In this document: piece by piece, positions 8,940-17,286 of the stretch
Numbering within the stretch: position 1 is the stretch's first letter
Layout: each line of letters opens with the position of its first letter
NCBI RefSeq assembly: GCF_001718315.1
Contig: NZ_CP013363.1
Location: 2,480,001 to 2,544,000 of the forward strand
DNA: 64,000 nt
Origin: Burkholderia diffusa
GTDB lineage: Bacteria > Pseudomonadota > Gammaproteobacteria > Burkholderiales > Burkholderiaceae
Direction: 5' to 3'
Position numbers and translations under genes: made by a program
The notes under the pieces: generated by a model
Database searches by the model: none
Told to the model about the DNA's origin: nothing
What the model saw: only the letters and a program-made list of their open reading frames with translations

Positions 8940-10349
8940 ATGAACCTGAACGAACAGATCGATTCGCTCAACGCGGGCGTCGATCGGCTCCTCCACGATC
9001 ACCACGCCGCGCAGCAGGCGGCACGCAGCGCGGAAGCGTTCGCGCGCGCCGCCGCGGCCGAAGCCCAGGCCGCCGCTGCACGTCATGCCGCCGCCGAGAC
9101 CGAAGCACAGGCCGCCGCGCAGCGCCACACGGCCGCAGCTGCCGACGCCGAAGCCGCGCAGCAGCGCCATATCGACGCAACAGCCGCGGCTGAAGCCGCC
9201 GCCCAGCGCCACACCGAAGCGGCCGCACAGGCCGAAGCAGCCGTCCAGCGGCACGCCGAGGCGACCGCGCTGACCGAAGCGCTCGCGCAGCGTCATGCGG
9301 ATGCCGAAGCCGCGTCGCAGCGTCATGCGGCCGCGATCGCCGAAGCCGAGGCCGCCGCGCAGCGTCATCACGCCGCCGCGACCGAAGCGGATGTGGCCGC
9401 GCAGCGCCATGCCGCCGCGACCGCCGAGGCGGAAGCTGCCGCGAAGCGTCACGCGCAAGCGATCGCCGAAGCGGAGGCCGCGACGCAGCGCCACGCAGCC
9501 GCGATCGCCGAAGCCGAGGCGCTCGCGCAACGTCACACGCAGGCGATCGCCGAAGCGGAAGCCGCCGCGCAGCGCCATACCGACGCAGCGGCCGCAGCGG
9601 AAGCGATCACGCAACGCCACAACGAGGCGATCGCGCAAGCCGAAGCCGCGGCGCAACGCCACGCAGTCGCAACCGCCGAAGCCGAGGCCGTCGCGCAACG
9701 CCATGCCGAAGCCATCGCACAGGCCGAGGCGGCTGCCGCGCGTCACGCGAAGGCGATCGCCGACGCGGAAGCATTGGTCGAAGCCGTCGTGAAGGACGCT
9801 GCGACGAGCGCAGCAGGTGCGGCAACCGAGCCGATTGTCGCGGCCGGCGTCGTCGAAGCGGCAGCCGAATCCGCGGTTGAGCCCGTAACGGATGTCGCCG
9901 CACCGTCGGCCGCCGCTGAAGTCGCGGCGCCGGCCGACGCGATCACCGACGTCGTTGCGACGACCGCCACCGACACCGCGACCGAACTCGCCCCCGCCGC
10001 CGAAGCGGCAGACGCTCCGGCGGACAAGGCGACGCTGCACGTCGCCCGTCCGTCGCAGAACGAGCTGACGTTGACCGTCAACGGACAGTCGATCACGCTG
10101 CACCCGGAGCAGCTTGGCCAGCTGATCGAGGAACTGGCGCACGCGCGCGCGTCGATGCAGCCGGAACCGCCGCCGGGCATCCCGGCCGGCTGGCGCTTCG
10201 TGACGACGAAGAACCCGATGATGGCCGTGCAGAAGCAGTCGAACGGCGACCGTCTGTTGGTCGCGCGCCATACCGGCTACGGCTGGGTGCCGTTCACGTT
10301 CTCGCCGGACGTCGTGATCCAGATGTACATGATGCTGACGCAGCGCTAA
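8940..10349 (+). CDS. Ala-rich coiled-coil repeat protein with conserved C-terminal domain
   Basis: A 469-residue protein of unknown function. Residues 48-281 consist of 17 consecutive units starting Arg-His, of the form RHAxAIAEAEAAAQ. Sixteen units are 14 residues and one is 10 (RHADAEAASQ). Fourteen residues equal two heptads, so a long continuous helical rod or coiled coil is expected. A Pro/Ala/Val/Thr linker follows to about 345. The last 120 residues form a compact non-repetitive domain with LTVNGQSITLHPEQLGQLI and GIPAGWRFVTTKNPMMAVQK. There is no signal peptide or membrane segment. It lies between hpnA and the convergent hpnB, ending at a shared terminator. I cannot name a family. 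Confidence 0.85.
   Translation: MNLNEQIDSLNAGVDRLLHDHHAAQQAARSAEAFARAAAAEAQAAAARHAAAETEAQAAAQRHTAAAADAEAAQQRHIDATAAAEAAAQRHTEAAAQAEAAVQRHAEATALTEALAQRHADAEAASQRHAAAIAEAEAAAQRHHAAATEADVAAQRHAAATAEAEAAAKRHAQAIAEAEAATQRHAAAIAEAEALAQRHTQAIAEAEAAAQRHTDAAAAAEAITQRHNEAIAQAEAAAQRHAVATAEAEAVAQRHAEAIAQAEAAAARHAKAIADAEALVEAVVKDAATSAAGAATEPIVAAGVVEAAAESAVEPVTDVAAPSAAAEVAAPADAITDVVATTATDTATELAPAAEAADAPADKATLHVARPSQNELTLTVNGQSITLHPEQLGQLIEELAHARASMQPEPPPGIPAGWRFVTTKNPMMAVQKQSNGDRLLVARHTGYGWVPFTFSPDVVIQMYMMLTQR
9081..9782 (+). repeat. 42-base tandem coding repeat, 17 units
   Basis: This DNA encodes the Arg-His-led 14-residue units. Units diverge at the nucleotide level but keep the CGYCAY (Arg-His) and GCCGAAGC (Ala-Glu-Ala) words in register. 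One unit, around 9294-9323, is 12 bases shorter. Confidence 0.8.
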
Positions 10350-10376
10350 GCACGCGCGGTATCGCCGTAAAACGAC

Positions 10377-10415
10377 AAAGCCCGATCGATTCACACAATC
10401 GATCGGGCTTTTTGC
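10377..10415. terminator. Bidirectional terminator between repeat-protein gene and hpnB
   Basis: A perfect 15-bp stem AAAGCCCGATCGATT / AATCGATCGGGCTTT with a 5-base loop is followed by a T-run on the plus strand. An A-rich left flank gives a weaker T-run on the minus strand. It separates two convergent genes. Confidence 0.85.
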
Positions 10416-10465
10416 TTTCCGAAACCCGCAACAACGACGGGCATCTGCCGGCTTCCCGGCGTCTG

Positions 10466-11653
10466 TCAGCGCTCCACCGGCGCCTGCACGCGCGCCTTCC
10501 ACTGGCCGCCCTTGCCACGCCAGTAGCGCCACGCTGACGCGAACGTCGCGCCGACGTAGAACAGCGCGACGAGCGGCAGCGCCGGCGCCCACAGCGGCGA
10601 GCGGCGGTAGTAGCGCAGCATCGGCGCATATGCGGTGCACATCGACGCCCACGCGAGCCATGCGGGCCACGCGCGCGCGCCATACGCGAGCGCGGCCACG
10701 GGCGGCACGAGATAGATGATCGTCATCCCGAGCAGCGTGCCGGCCAGCAGCAGCGGCGAATAATGGAGCTGCGTGAACGCGGTGCGCGCGATCATGTTCC
10801 AGATGTCGCGCCAGCTGTCGTACGGACGCAGCGACACGCTGCGATCGGCCAGGTCGAGCCGGATCGGATGCCGGCCGCTGCCGCGATGCTTGATCTGCGC
10901 GGCGAGACTGCAGTCGTCGATCAGCGCGCCGCGAATCGATTCGATGCCGCCCGCCTCCTCGAGCGCGCTGCGCTTGACCAGCATGCAGCCGCCTGCGGCG
11001 CCAGCCGTCCGGTTGCGCGGATTGTTGATCCACGAGAACGGATAGAGCTTCGCGAAGAAGAACACGAATGCCGGGATCAGCGCCTTTTCCCAGAACGAGT
11101 CGCAGCGCAGCCGCACCATCAGCGACACCAGATCGCGCTGTTCGGCCTGCGCGCGCGTGACGAGCTGGGCGACGGCGTCCGGCGGATGGCCGATGTCGGC
11201 ATCGGTCAGCAACAGGTAGTCGGCCGGCAGCCCGAGCGTGCGCACCGCGGCGATGCCCTGCGACTGCGCCCACACCTTGCCCGACCAGCCGGCCGGCAGC
11301 GGCTTCGCGGCCAGCACCGTCAGGCGGTCGGCGCGGTTGATCGCGAGCGCGGCCGCGCGGGCCGCGTCGGCGGTGCCGTCGTCGCTGTGGTCGTCGACAA
11401 TGATCAGATGAAAGTCGCCCGGATAGTCCTGCTCGAGCAGCGACGTCGCCGCGCGGGCGATCACGTCGGCCTCGTTGCGTGCCGGCACGACCGCGACCAC
11501 GGCCGGCCAGCCGGCCTCCGCCGCGGCGCCGCGTGCCTCCGGCGGCAGCGCCCGTGCGGGGCGCGCGCGCCAGAAGCCGCCGCGCGCGACGAGCAGCACG
11601 ATCCAGATCAGGAACGACAGACCGGACACAAGGAAGGTAATCGCCAGCATCAT
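10466..11653 (-). CDS. hpnB: Hopanoid biosynthesis glycosyltransferase HpnB
   Basis: A 395-residue membrane-anchored family 2 glycosyltransferase. An N-terminal helix (MLAITFLVSGLSFLIWIVLL) is followed by the GT-A core: VVAVVPARNEADVIARA, LIIVDDHSDDGTADAAR and the metal-binding TDADIGH. Three hydrophobic segments near the C-terminus complete the HpnB layout. The start at 11653 has AGGAG eight bases upstream; a longer in-frame extension to 11755 is basic and improbable. Its acceptor is unproven; HpnB always travels with hopanoid genes. It is divergent from ispH-hpnH. Confidence 0.9.
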   Translation of the reverse strand: MMLAITFLVSGLSFLIWIVLLVARGGFWRARPARALPPEARGAAAEAGWPAVVAVVPARNEADVIARAATSLLEQDYPGDFHLIIVDDHSDDGTADAARAAALAINRADRLTVLAAKPLPAGWSGKVWAQSQGIAAVRTLGLPADYLLLTDADIGHPPDAVAQLVTRAQAEQRDLVSLMVRLRCDSFWEKALIPAFVFFFAKLYPFSWINNPRNRTAGAAGGCMLVKRSALEEAGGIESIRGALIDDCSLAAQIKHRGSGRHPIRLDLADRSVSLRPYDSWRDIWNMIARTAFTQLHYSPLLLAGTLLGMTIIYLVPPVAALAYGARAWPAWLAWASMCTAYAPMLRYYRRSPLWAPALPLVALFYVGATFASAWRYWRGKGGQWKARVQAPVER

Positions 11654-12071
11654 CGGCCCGTCTCCTGCCGGATGCCGGCGCGAGCGACGCCGGATCGTCC
11701 GGCGACAATCGGGGTCGGAGTGAAAACGCCCATGACCGCACCGGCGGCAGGGCAATACGCGTAAGAATCGACGGTCATCGAATAGCCTTGAAATGAGCGC
11801 GACGCCGGGCAGCCGGACAGGCCGCCTGCGAAACCGAGCAGTTTACCGGGTTCCGCGCGCGCGAGCGCCGACGCGGCTCTGCGGCGGATGCAACACGGCC
11901 GATACAGCACCAGAGCAAGGACGGCGCGATAGGGTTAAAATGCGCGATTAATTCGGGGTTCCGGGGCCTGGCCTGGCCGGTTCGTTTCCTGCCTTCATAA
12001 CATCAAGCCGGGGCGAGCGAGCAGTGCCAGCTCCTCGAACCCCGGCGTCTGTCGTCGGAGTTCGCTCACTT
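11654..12071. other. Divergent promoter region hpnB / ispH
   Basis: About 420 bases between oppositely oriented hopanoid genes. A more A/T-rich stretch (GGGTTAAAATGCGCGATTAA, 11933-11952) is the best candidate for a promoter element serving ispH-hpnH. No small gene was recognised. Confidence 0.4.
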
Positions 12072-13013
12072 ATGCGAGTCATCCTTGCCCAGCCCCGCGG
12101 CTTTTGTGCGGGGGTTGTCCGCGCGATCGAGATCGTCGACCGCGCGCTGCAACAGCACGGCGCGCCGGTCTATGTGCGTCACGAGATCGTGCATAACCGG
12201 CATGTCGTCGAAAACCTGCGTAATAAAGGGGCACGATTCGTTGAGGAGCTCGACGAGGTGCCGCACGGCGCCGTGGCGATCTTCAGCGCGCACGGTGTCG
12301 CCCAGACGGTCGAGCGCGACGCCGAAACGCGCGGGCTCGACGTGCTGGACGCCACCTGCCCGCTCGTCACGAAAGTGCACGTGCAGGGCCGCCAGTATGT
12401 CGCGGCGGGCCGCCGGCTGATCCTGATCGGCCATGCGGGCCATCCGGAAGTCGAAGGCACGATCGGCCAGATTCCGGCCGAGGTGATCCTCGTGCAGAGC
12501 GAGGCGGAAGTCGATACGCTGACGCTGCCGGTCGACACGCCGGTCGCGTACGTCACGCAGACGACGCTGTCGGTCGACGACACGCGCGGCATCATCGAAG
12601 CGCTGCAGCGCCGGTTCACCGACATCGTCGGCCCGGACACGCGCGACATCTGCTACGCGACGCAGAACCGCCAGGCCGCCGTGCGCGAGCTGAGCAGCCA
12701 GGTCGACGTGCTGCTGGTCGTCGGTGCGACGAACAGCTCGAACTCGAACCGCCTGCGCGAGATCGGCACCGAAAGCGGCGTGCCGAGCTATCTCGTCGCC
12801 GACGGCTCGGAAGTGAAGCCCGAATGGTTCGCGGGCGTGCAGACGGTCGGCCTGACCGCCGGCGCGTCGGCACCCGAGGAAATGGTTGAGGATGTAATCG
12901 GCGCGCTGCGCGCGCTGGGGCCCGTCGATGTCACGACGATGGCGGGCCGTGAGGAAAAAGTCGAATTCAAGTTGCCGGCGAAGCTTACGCAAGCTGTCGC
13001 CCGCGAAGTTTAA
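12072..13013 (+). CDS. ispH: 4-hydroxy-3-methylbut-2-enyl diphosphate reductase IspH
   Basis: A 313-residue [4Fe-4S] enzyme making IPP and DMAPP in the last step of the MEP isoprenoid pathway. The three cluster cysteines are visible in PRGFCAGVVRA, LDATCPLVTKVH and RDICYATQNRQ. The substrate-binding histidines occur in VRHEIVHNRHVV, FSAHGVA and GHAGHPE, and the catalytic Glu region is THEV-like in PVAYVTQTTLSVDD. I start at the ATG at 12072, not the longer frame from 12024. Its stop is 12 bases before hpnH. The placement suggests this copy feeds isoprenoid precursors to hopanoid synthesis. Confidence 0.95.
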   Translation: MRVILAQPRGFCAGVVRAIEIVDRALQQHGAPVYVRHEIVHNRHVVENLRNKGARFVEELDEVPHGAVAIFSAHGVAQTVERDAETRGLDVLDATCPLVTKVHVQGRQYVAAGRRLILIGHAGHPEVEGTIGQIPAEVILVQSEAEVDTLTLPVDTPVAYVTQTTLSVDDTRGIIEALQRRFTDIVGPDTRDICYATQNRQAAVRELSSQVDVLLVVGATNSSNSNRLREIGTESGVPSYLVADGSEVKPEWFAGVQTVGLTAGASAPEEMVEDVIGALRALGPVDVTTMAGREEKVEFKLPAKLTQAVAREV

Positions 13014-13025
13014 GGAGGACAACTC

Positions 13026-14186
13026 TTGTCTATTCCGCTGCTCCAGCAAGTCCGCGTCGGCGCATACATCATGCGCCAACACCTGTCCGGCAACAAACGC
13101 TATCCGCTCGCGCTGATGCTCGAGCCGCTGTTCCGCTGCAACCTCGCCTGTAACGGCTGCGGCAAGATCGACTATCCGGACCCGATCCTGAACCAGCGTC
13201 TTTCCGTCGAGGAATGCCTGGAAGCCGTCGACGAGTGCGGCGCACCCATCGTGTCGATCGCCGGCGGCGAGCCGCTGCTCCACAAGGAGATGCCGGAGAT
13301 CGTCAAGGGCATCATGAAGCGCAAGAAATTCGTGTACCTGTGCACGAACGCGCTCCTGATGGAAAAGAAGATGGACGACTACCAGCCGAACCCGTACTTC
13401 GTCTGGTCGGTCCACCTCGACGGCGACAAGGAGATGCACGACCATTCCGTGTCGCAGGAAGGCGTGTACGACAAGGCGGTCGCGGCCATCAAGGAAGCGA
13501 AGCGCCGTGGCTTCCGCGTGAACATCAACTGCACGCTGTTCAACGACGCGATCCCCGAGCGCGTCGCGAAGTTCTTCGACACGCTGGGGCCGATCGGCGT
13601 CGACGGCATCACCGTGTCGCCGGGCTATGCGTACGAGCGCGCGCCGGATCAGCAGCACTTCCTGAACCGCGACAAGACGAAGAACCTGTTCCGCGAAATC
13701 CTGAAGCGCGGCGAAGGCGGCAAGCGCTGGTCGTTCAGCCAGTCGTCGCTGTTCCTCGACTTCCTGGCGGGCAACCAGACGTACAAGTGCACGCCTTGGG
13801 GCAACCCGGCGCGTACCGTGTTCGGCTGGCAGAAGCCGTGCTATCTGGTCGGCGAAGGTTACGTGAAGACCTTCAAGGAACTGATGGAAGACACGAACTG
13901 GGACAACTACGGCGTCGGCAACTACGAGAAGTGCGCGGACTGCATGGTCCACTGCGGCTTCGAAGCGACCGCCGTGATGGACACGATCGCACATCCGCTG
14001 AAGGCGTTTGCGGTGAGCCGGAAGGGCATCAAGACCGAAGGCGCATTCGCGCCGGACATCTCGATCGCGAAGCAGCGCCCGGCCGAGTACGTGTTCTCGC
14101 GCCATGTCGAGATCAAGCTCGAGGAAATCCAGCGCGCCGGCAAGGGCAAGCTGCAAAAGCCGGCGAAGCCGGCAACGGCGGCTTAA
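13026..14186 (+). CDS. hpnH: Adenosylhopene transferase HpnH (radical SAM)
   Basis: A 386-residue radical SAM enzyme that joins a 5'-deoxyadenosyl group to diploptene, the first step of C35 hopanoid synthesis. The cluster motif CX3CX2C is C38-NLA-C42-NG-C45, followed by VSIAGGEPLLHKEM, the SAM-binding GGEP segment. Residues C-terminal to 300 include CADCMVHCGFE, typical of HpnH. The start codon is TTG: AAGGAGG begins immediately after the ispH stop and lies seven bases upstream, and no ATG fits. The gene is translationally close to ispH and ends with a clear terminator. Confidence 0.94.
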   Translation: MSIPLLQQVRVGAYIMRQHLSGNKRYPLALMLEPLFRCNLACNGCGKIDYPDPILNQRLSVEECLEAVDECGAPIVSIAGGEPLLHKEMPEIVKGIMKRKKFVYLCTNALLMEKKMDDYQPNPYFVWSVHLDGDKEMHDHSVSQEGVYDKAVAAIKEAKRRGFRVNINCTLFNDAIPERVAKFFDTLGPIGVDGITVSPGYAYERAPDQQHFLNRDKTKNLFREILKRGEGGKRWSFSQSSLFLDFLAGNQTYKCTPWGNPARTVFGWQKPCYLVGEGYVKTFKELMEDTNWDNYGVGNYEKCADCMVHCGFEATAVMDTIAHPLKAFAVSRKGIKTEGAFAPDISIAKQRPAEYVFSRHVEIKLEEIQRAGKGKLQKPAKPATAA

Positions 14187-14237
14187 GCGCGTATCGCCAC
14201 GCGAAGGTTCGCGCCTCCGCGTCGGCCGGCATCGAAG

Positions 14238-14275
14238 AAGCGCCACGGGGCTCGCTCCGTGGCGCTTTCGTTTTG
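14238..14275 (+). terminator. Terminator after hpnH
   Basis: The stem AAGCGCCACGG / CCGTGGCGCTT (14238-14248 and 14257-14267) has an 8-base loop. It is followed by TTCGTTTTG, a good T-rich tail, 50 bases after the hpnH stop. Confidence 0.85.
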
Positions 14276-14337
14276 TCGGGCGTCATCGCGAGTCCGCATG
14301 CCTTCGCGCACGCATGAGCATGCGAACGCCCGCATCC

Positions 14338-14598
14338 CTAGTGCCTCGATTCCGCCGCCGCGATCAGTTGCCATGCGGTCGGCCGGCGATCGAGCAGCGA
14401 GTCGGACGGCGGATCGAGATCGTGACGATGTGCGTCGTCGGACGGAAGCGCCTGCGACTTCGCGATGCCGATCTCGTCGCCGCATATGGTGCATCGATAG
14501 ATGCCCGCAACCGTTGCCTCGCTGCCCGGCGGCAGGTCCTCGCTGAATGCGCGGCCGCTTCCGCACGTGAAGTAGCCACCGATCCTGTATAGCGCCAT
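14338..14598 (-). CDS. Small CxxC (zinc-ribbon-like) hypothetical protein
   Basis: An 86-residue protein. Cys12 (YFTCGSG) and the pair Cys36/Cys39 in YRCTICGDEIG, with a His-rich DDAHRHD segment at about 52-58, could bind one zinc ion. No signal peptide or membrane helix is seen. AGGAGG sits four bases before the ATG at 14598, which decides the start over a longer frame from 14775. Family and function are unknown; it stands alone downstream of the convergent hpnH terminator. Confidence 0.65.
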   Translation of the reverse strand: MALYRIGGYFTCGSGRAFSEDLPPGSEATVAGIYRCTICGDEIGIAKSQALPSDDAHRHDLDPPSDSLLDRRPTAWQLIAAAESRH

Positions 14599-14778
14599 CG
14601 CGCCTCCTGACTGAAACGATGCGTTCGCGCCGACACGCACGATTCGCCGCGAACGCGAGGATGGATCGTCATCGACCGAACCCGGTCGGCTCCTGTCGTG
14701 ACATCGGGCGGCGAGCATCTGCCCGGGGAATGGAACACGCATGAAACGCGGCCAGCAGGCCGCTCGTGTTGCCACCGC

Positions 14779-15258
14779 TCAATGCAGAACGGCCGAAGCC
14801 CGCATCCGGGCCGCCGCCTGCGCGATCAGTCCCGGCTGCTCGCTGGACGCGAACTCGCTCACGTGGCGCCACAGCTCGGCGAGCCGGTGCCGCGTGAGCG
14901 TCGCGACGCACGCGTCGTTCGCCGCGAGCACACGCTCGAGCGCCGCGCACTCGTCGCCGTGCAGCGTCCATGCGCCGCTTTGCGCAGCGCGCGCCAGGCT
15001 CGCGTCGAGCACGCGCTCCGCGTCGACGCACAGGTCGATGCTCGCTTCCGGGGATACTGCGTCGTCGAGTGCGAGGAACACCAAGTAGACGCTCGTGCGC
15101 AGCCGCATCAGCAACGTTTCGCTGCCGTGCTCGCCGCGCAGCGCGACAAGCGCCATGTGGCATTTGAGCGAGATGTCGCGCACATGCGCGGGCGGCAGCG
15201 GCAGCAGCCACTCGCGCGTCAACGGCACGTGGCGACGGCCTTTTCGGGCAGCCTTCAT
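14779..15258 (-). CDS. Hypothetical helical protein
   Basis: A 159-residue protein with no recognised domain. The N-terminus is basic (MKAARKGRRHVPLTREW), followed by mostly helical sequence (VRDISLKCHMALVALRGEHGS and similar). There is no signal peptide. GGAGGG lies upstream of the ATG at 15258. That ATG overlaps the TGA of the small frame at 15255-15470 as ATGA, suggesting translational coupling. Its place in a run of small leftward genes does not suggest a function. Confidence 0.65.
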   Translation of the reverse strand: MKAARKGRRHVPLTREWLLPLPPAHVRDISLKCHMALVALRGEHGSETLLMRLRTSVYLVFLALDDAVSPEASIDLCVDAERVLDASLARAAQSGAWTLHGDECAALERVLAANDACVATLTRHRLAELWRHVSEFASSEQPGLIAQAAARMRASAVLH

Positions 15259-15470
15259 GATCCGCCCTCCCCTGCTGCGACGTCGTCCGCATCGAATGAC
15301 GGCCACGCGATGCGGCACGCGACGGTGCCGCAGCTCACGTCGCGATGGCCGTTCGCGCGGCGCAGCGCGCCGCCGTTCATGTCGTCCCGCCGCCGCGTCG
15401 CACAGGCCTGGAGCCGCCGGCGAATCACCGATGCGCGCGACACGTCGGGGAGTCGATCAGGGCATGCCAT
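15255..15470 (-). CDS. Possible small protein coupled to the downstream hypothetical gene
   Basis: A 71-residue frame starting at the ATG at 15470 with GGGAG six bases upstream. Codon third positions are strongly G/C, as in neighbouring genes, and the stop overlaps the next start (ATGA). The product is basic in its first half (VIRRRLQACATRRRDD) and contains four cysteines. No family is recognised. The case for a real gene rests on ribosome site, codon pattern and overlap. Confidence 0.45.
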   Translation of the reverse strand: MACPDRLPDVSRASVIRRRLQACATRRRDDMNGGALRRANGHRDVSCGTVACRIAWPSFDADDVAAGEGGS

Positions 15471-15484
15471 GCTCGTCTCCCGCA

Positions 15485-15862
15485 TCAGAACGTGTTCTCG
15501 CCCTTCAGGTAGTACGCGGTCTTCACGAAGAACGCCTTCACCGGATGGCCGCTGCGCGCGGCGTTTGCCGCGCGCGCTTCCATCGCGGCCTTCTCTTCGC
15601 GCGAGCGGTCGGGCACCGGGTACCGCACCCGCTCGAGCGCACGCTGCATCGCGAGCGGATAGTTCTGATTGCCGGCTGTCGTCGCACGATAGCCGGCGCG
15701 CGTCATCTGCATCAGTTGCACGTCGGTTTCGGCGCGCGCGGCCGACCAGGTCATCGGCGCGACGTTCGACTGCCACTCGGTATTGACGGATTGCGCGAAG
15801 CTTGCGGCGGGCAGCATGGCAAGCGCGCCGGACAGGACAGCAAGGGAAACAATGGATCGCAT
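15485..15862 (-). CDS. DUF4148 family secreted protein
   Basis: A 125-residue exported protein. The first 23 residues are a signal peptide ending SFAQ. The body shows the DUF4148 pattern common in Burkholderia: a Thr/Arg-rich helix (VQLMQMTRAGYRA), then NYPLAMQRALERV as the YP-x-Q-A-x-R element. The family is of unknown function and usually short, small-stress-related or constitutive. I prefer the second ATG (15862), five bases after GGAGG, over the first at 15865. Confidence 0.78.
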   Translation of the reverse strand: MRSIVSLAVLSGALAMLPAASFAQSVNTEWQSNVAPMTWSAARAETDVQLMQMTRAGYRATTAGNQNYPLAMQRALERVRYPVPDRSREEKAAMEARAANAARSGHPVKAFFVKTAYYLKGENTF

Positions 15863-16355
15863 CATGGCCTCCAGATGGTTGTTTCCGCATCGATCATCGT
15901 CGTCGATGCGGTGCAATCATCGTATGTCGCGTGGCCACGCGCTTGAATAGCCGATTCCGCAATTGATATTTTCGGCACCGACTGCCGGGGCGCGATTCAC
16001 ACGATTCGCCAATGCTGCCTGAGCGGAATTTCTTTATTTCATTCAACTACCTGATCGCGTTTTTACAGACGAATCGAGATGGTGCGTGAATCGCTTTTGC
16101 TGTTTTTGAAATGACGTATTGCCGATGTGATTTCCGCCGAGTGCCTGCCAGGCGCGACTTCGGCACGATGCCGCACACGCCGGCACAATTGGGAAACGGC
16201 TCGACGAATGCACCGGATTCCCTGACACCCGACAAATCCGCCGCGCCGATTTACCGCTTCGCGACGAGACGTGTCGAGCGAGGACGCGAGATAATTGCGC
16301 ATCGGCCGTCAATCGCGGCTCTTGTCCCTTCCTTATTCTTCTCTCGGGTTCCGCC
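15863..16355. other. Intergenic region, nothing recognised
   Basis: About 490 bases between a leftward DUF4148 gene and a rightward dioxygenase-like gene, so it should hold two divergent promoters. It is more A/T-rich around 16020-16110. No RNA gene was seen. Confidence 0.4.
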
Positions 16356-16709
16356 ATGGCAGCCATCGACACCACCGCCATCGACAGTTGGCACGCACAC
16401 GTCTACTTCGACGCCGCGAGCCGCGACGCAGCCTGGGCGTTCCGCCTCGTCGTCGAAGAACGGTTCGGCGCGATCATCGAGCTCGGCCGCTTCCACGAGC
16501 GCCTGGTCGGCCCGCATCCGGCCTGGTCCTACCAGATCGCGTTCGACGCCGCGCAGTTCGACACCATCGTGCCGTGGCTCGTGCTGAATCACGGTGCGCT
16601 CGACGTCTTCCTGCATCCGAATACCGGCTACGAAATACGCGATCATCGCGACAGCGCGGTGTGGATCGGCAAATCGCATGAACTGAATCTCGGCGCACTG
16701 GCGGGCTGA
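16356..16709 (+). CDS. DOPA 4,5-dioxygenase family protein
   Basis: A 117-residue protein of the DOPA 4,5-dioxygenase family, non-haem iron enzymes that open catechol rings. The family's histidine motifs are present: SWHAHVYFDAASRD near the N-terminus, LGRFHERLVGPHPAWSYQI around 45-65, and LNHGALDVFLHPNTG around 78-92. The length is normal. The substrate in this organism is unknown; bacterial members often sit alone. It is followed by an NTF2-like gene in the same direction 118 bases away. Confidence 0.85.
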   Translation: MAAIDTTAIDSWHAHVYFDAASRDAAWAFRLVVEERFGAIIELGRFHERLVGPHPAWSYQIAFDAAQFDTIVPWLVLNHGALDVFLHPNTGYEIRDHRDSAVWIGKSHELNLGALAG

Positions 16710-16827
16710 CGAGCCGCACGCCGTCGCGTCCGGCACGTGCGACAGCCACGTTTCGGCCTGGGCTGAAACGTCCGGCGGCACGGCGTCGATACAGTGGTTC
16801 CGTTATCCACGTTTGACGGAACCCGCC

Positions 16828-17259
16828 ATGACACAAGCCGACACCGATGCGCAACGCATCCATCAAGACTGGCACGCCGCCGTCGTCGCGCGTGACCTCG
16901 ACGCGCTGATGTCGCTGTACGCGGACGACGCGGTACTCGAAACACCGCTGATCGTCGTCGCGCTGCCCGACCACGGCTCCGGCGTGCTGCACGGCAAGGC
17001 CGCGATCGGCGCGTTCTTCGCCGCGGGCCTGCGCAATCCGGGAAACAAGCTTGGACGCTGGTATCGAACAGCGCTGTTCTTCTCGAACGGCCGGCAACTT
17101 ACGTGGGAATATCCGCGCGAAACGCCGGAAGGCGATCAGGTCGATCTCGTCGAGGTGATGGATCTGCGCGACGGGCTGATCGCGCATCATCGCGTCTACT
17201 GGGGGTGGGTCGGATTCATGGCGCTGCGTGGCGCGGCACAGGCGGCCGGGCGCGCATGA
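16828..17259 (+). CDS. NTF2-like/SnoaL-fold protein
   Basis: A 143-residue protein with the cone-shaped alpha+beta barrel fold. It begins with a helix (DAQRIHQDWHAAVVARDLDALMS), then LYADDAVLETPL, the standard opening of the family. The middle part GVLHGKAAIGAFFAAGL and the end DLVEVMDLRDGLIAHHRVYWGW also fit. No catalytic set typical of ketosteroid isomerase is obvious. The ATG at 16828 is chosen over an in-frame TTG 15 bases earlier. A possible partner is the dioxygenase-like gene just upstream. Confidence 0.78.
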   Translation: MTQADTDAQRIHQDWHAAVVARDLDALMSLYADDAVLETPLIVVALPDHGSGVLHGKAAIGAFFAAGLRNPGNKLGRWYRTALFFSNGRQLTWEYPRETPEGDQVDLVEVMDLRDGLIAHHRVYWGWVGFMALRGAAQAAGRA

Positions 17260-17286
17260 CGCGACGCGTGCCGCCCGCGCTCACGT

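Noticed and set aside
9081..9782. Regular repeats that could be taken for a CRISPR array or minisatellite
   Set aside because: The 42-base units are continuous, without spacers, and keep a coding frame with conserved Arg-His and Ala-Glu-Ala codons.
7677..11741. A 4-kb open leftward frame across hpnA, the repeat protein and hpnB
   Set aside because: It is a shadow of very GC-rich coding sequence. Its product is Arg/Gly low-complexity with no domain, and it overlaps three well-supported genes in other frames.
12066..14246. A 726-residue leftward frame over ispH and hpnH
   Set aside because: Antisense to two clearly identified enzymes; its composition is typical of reverse-frame translation.
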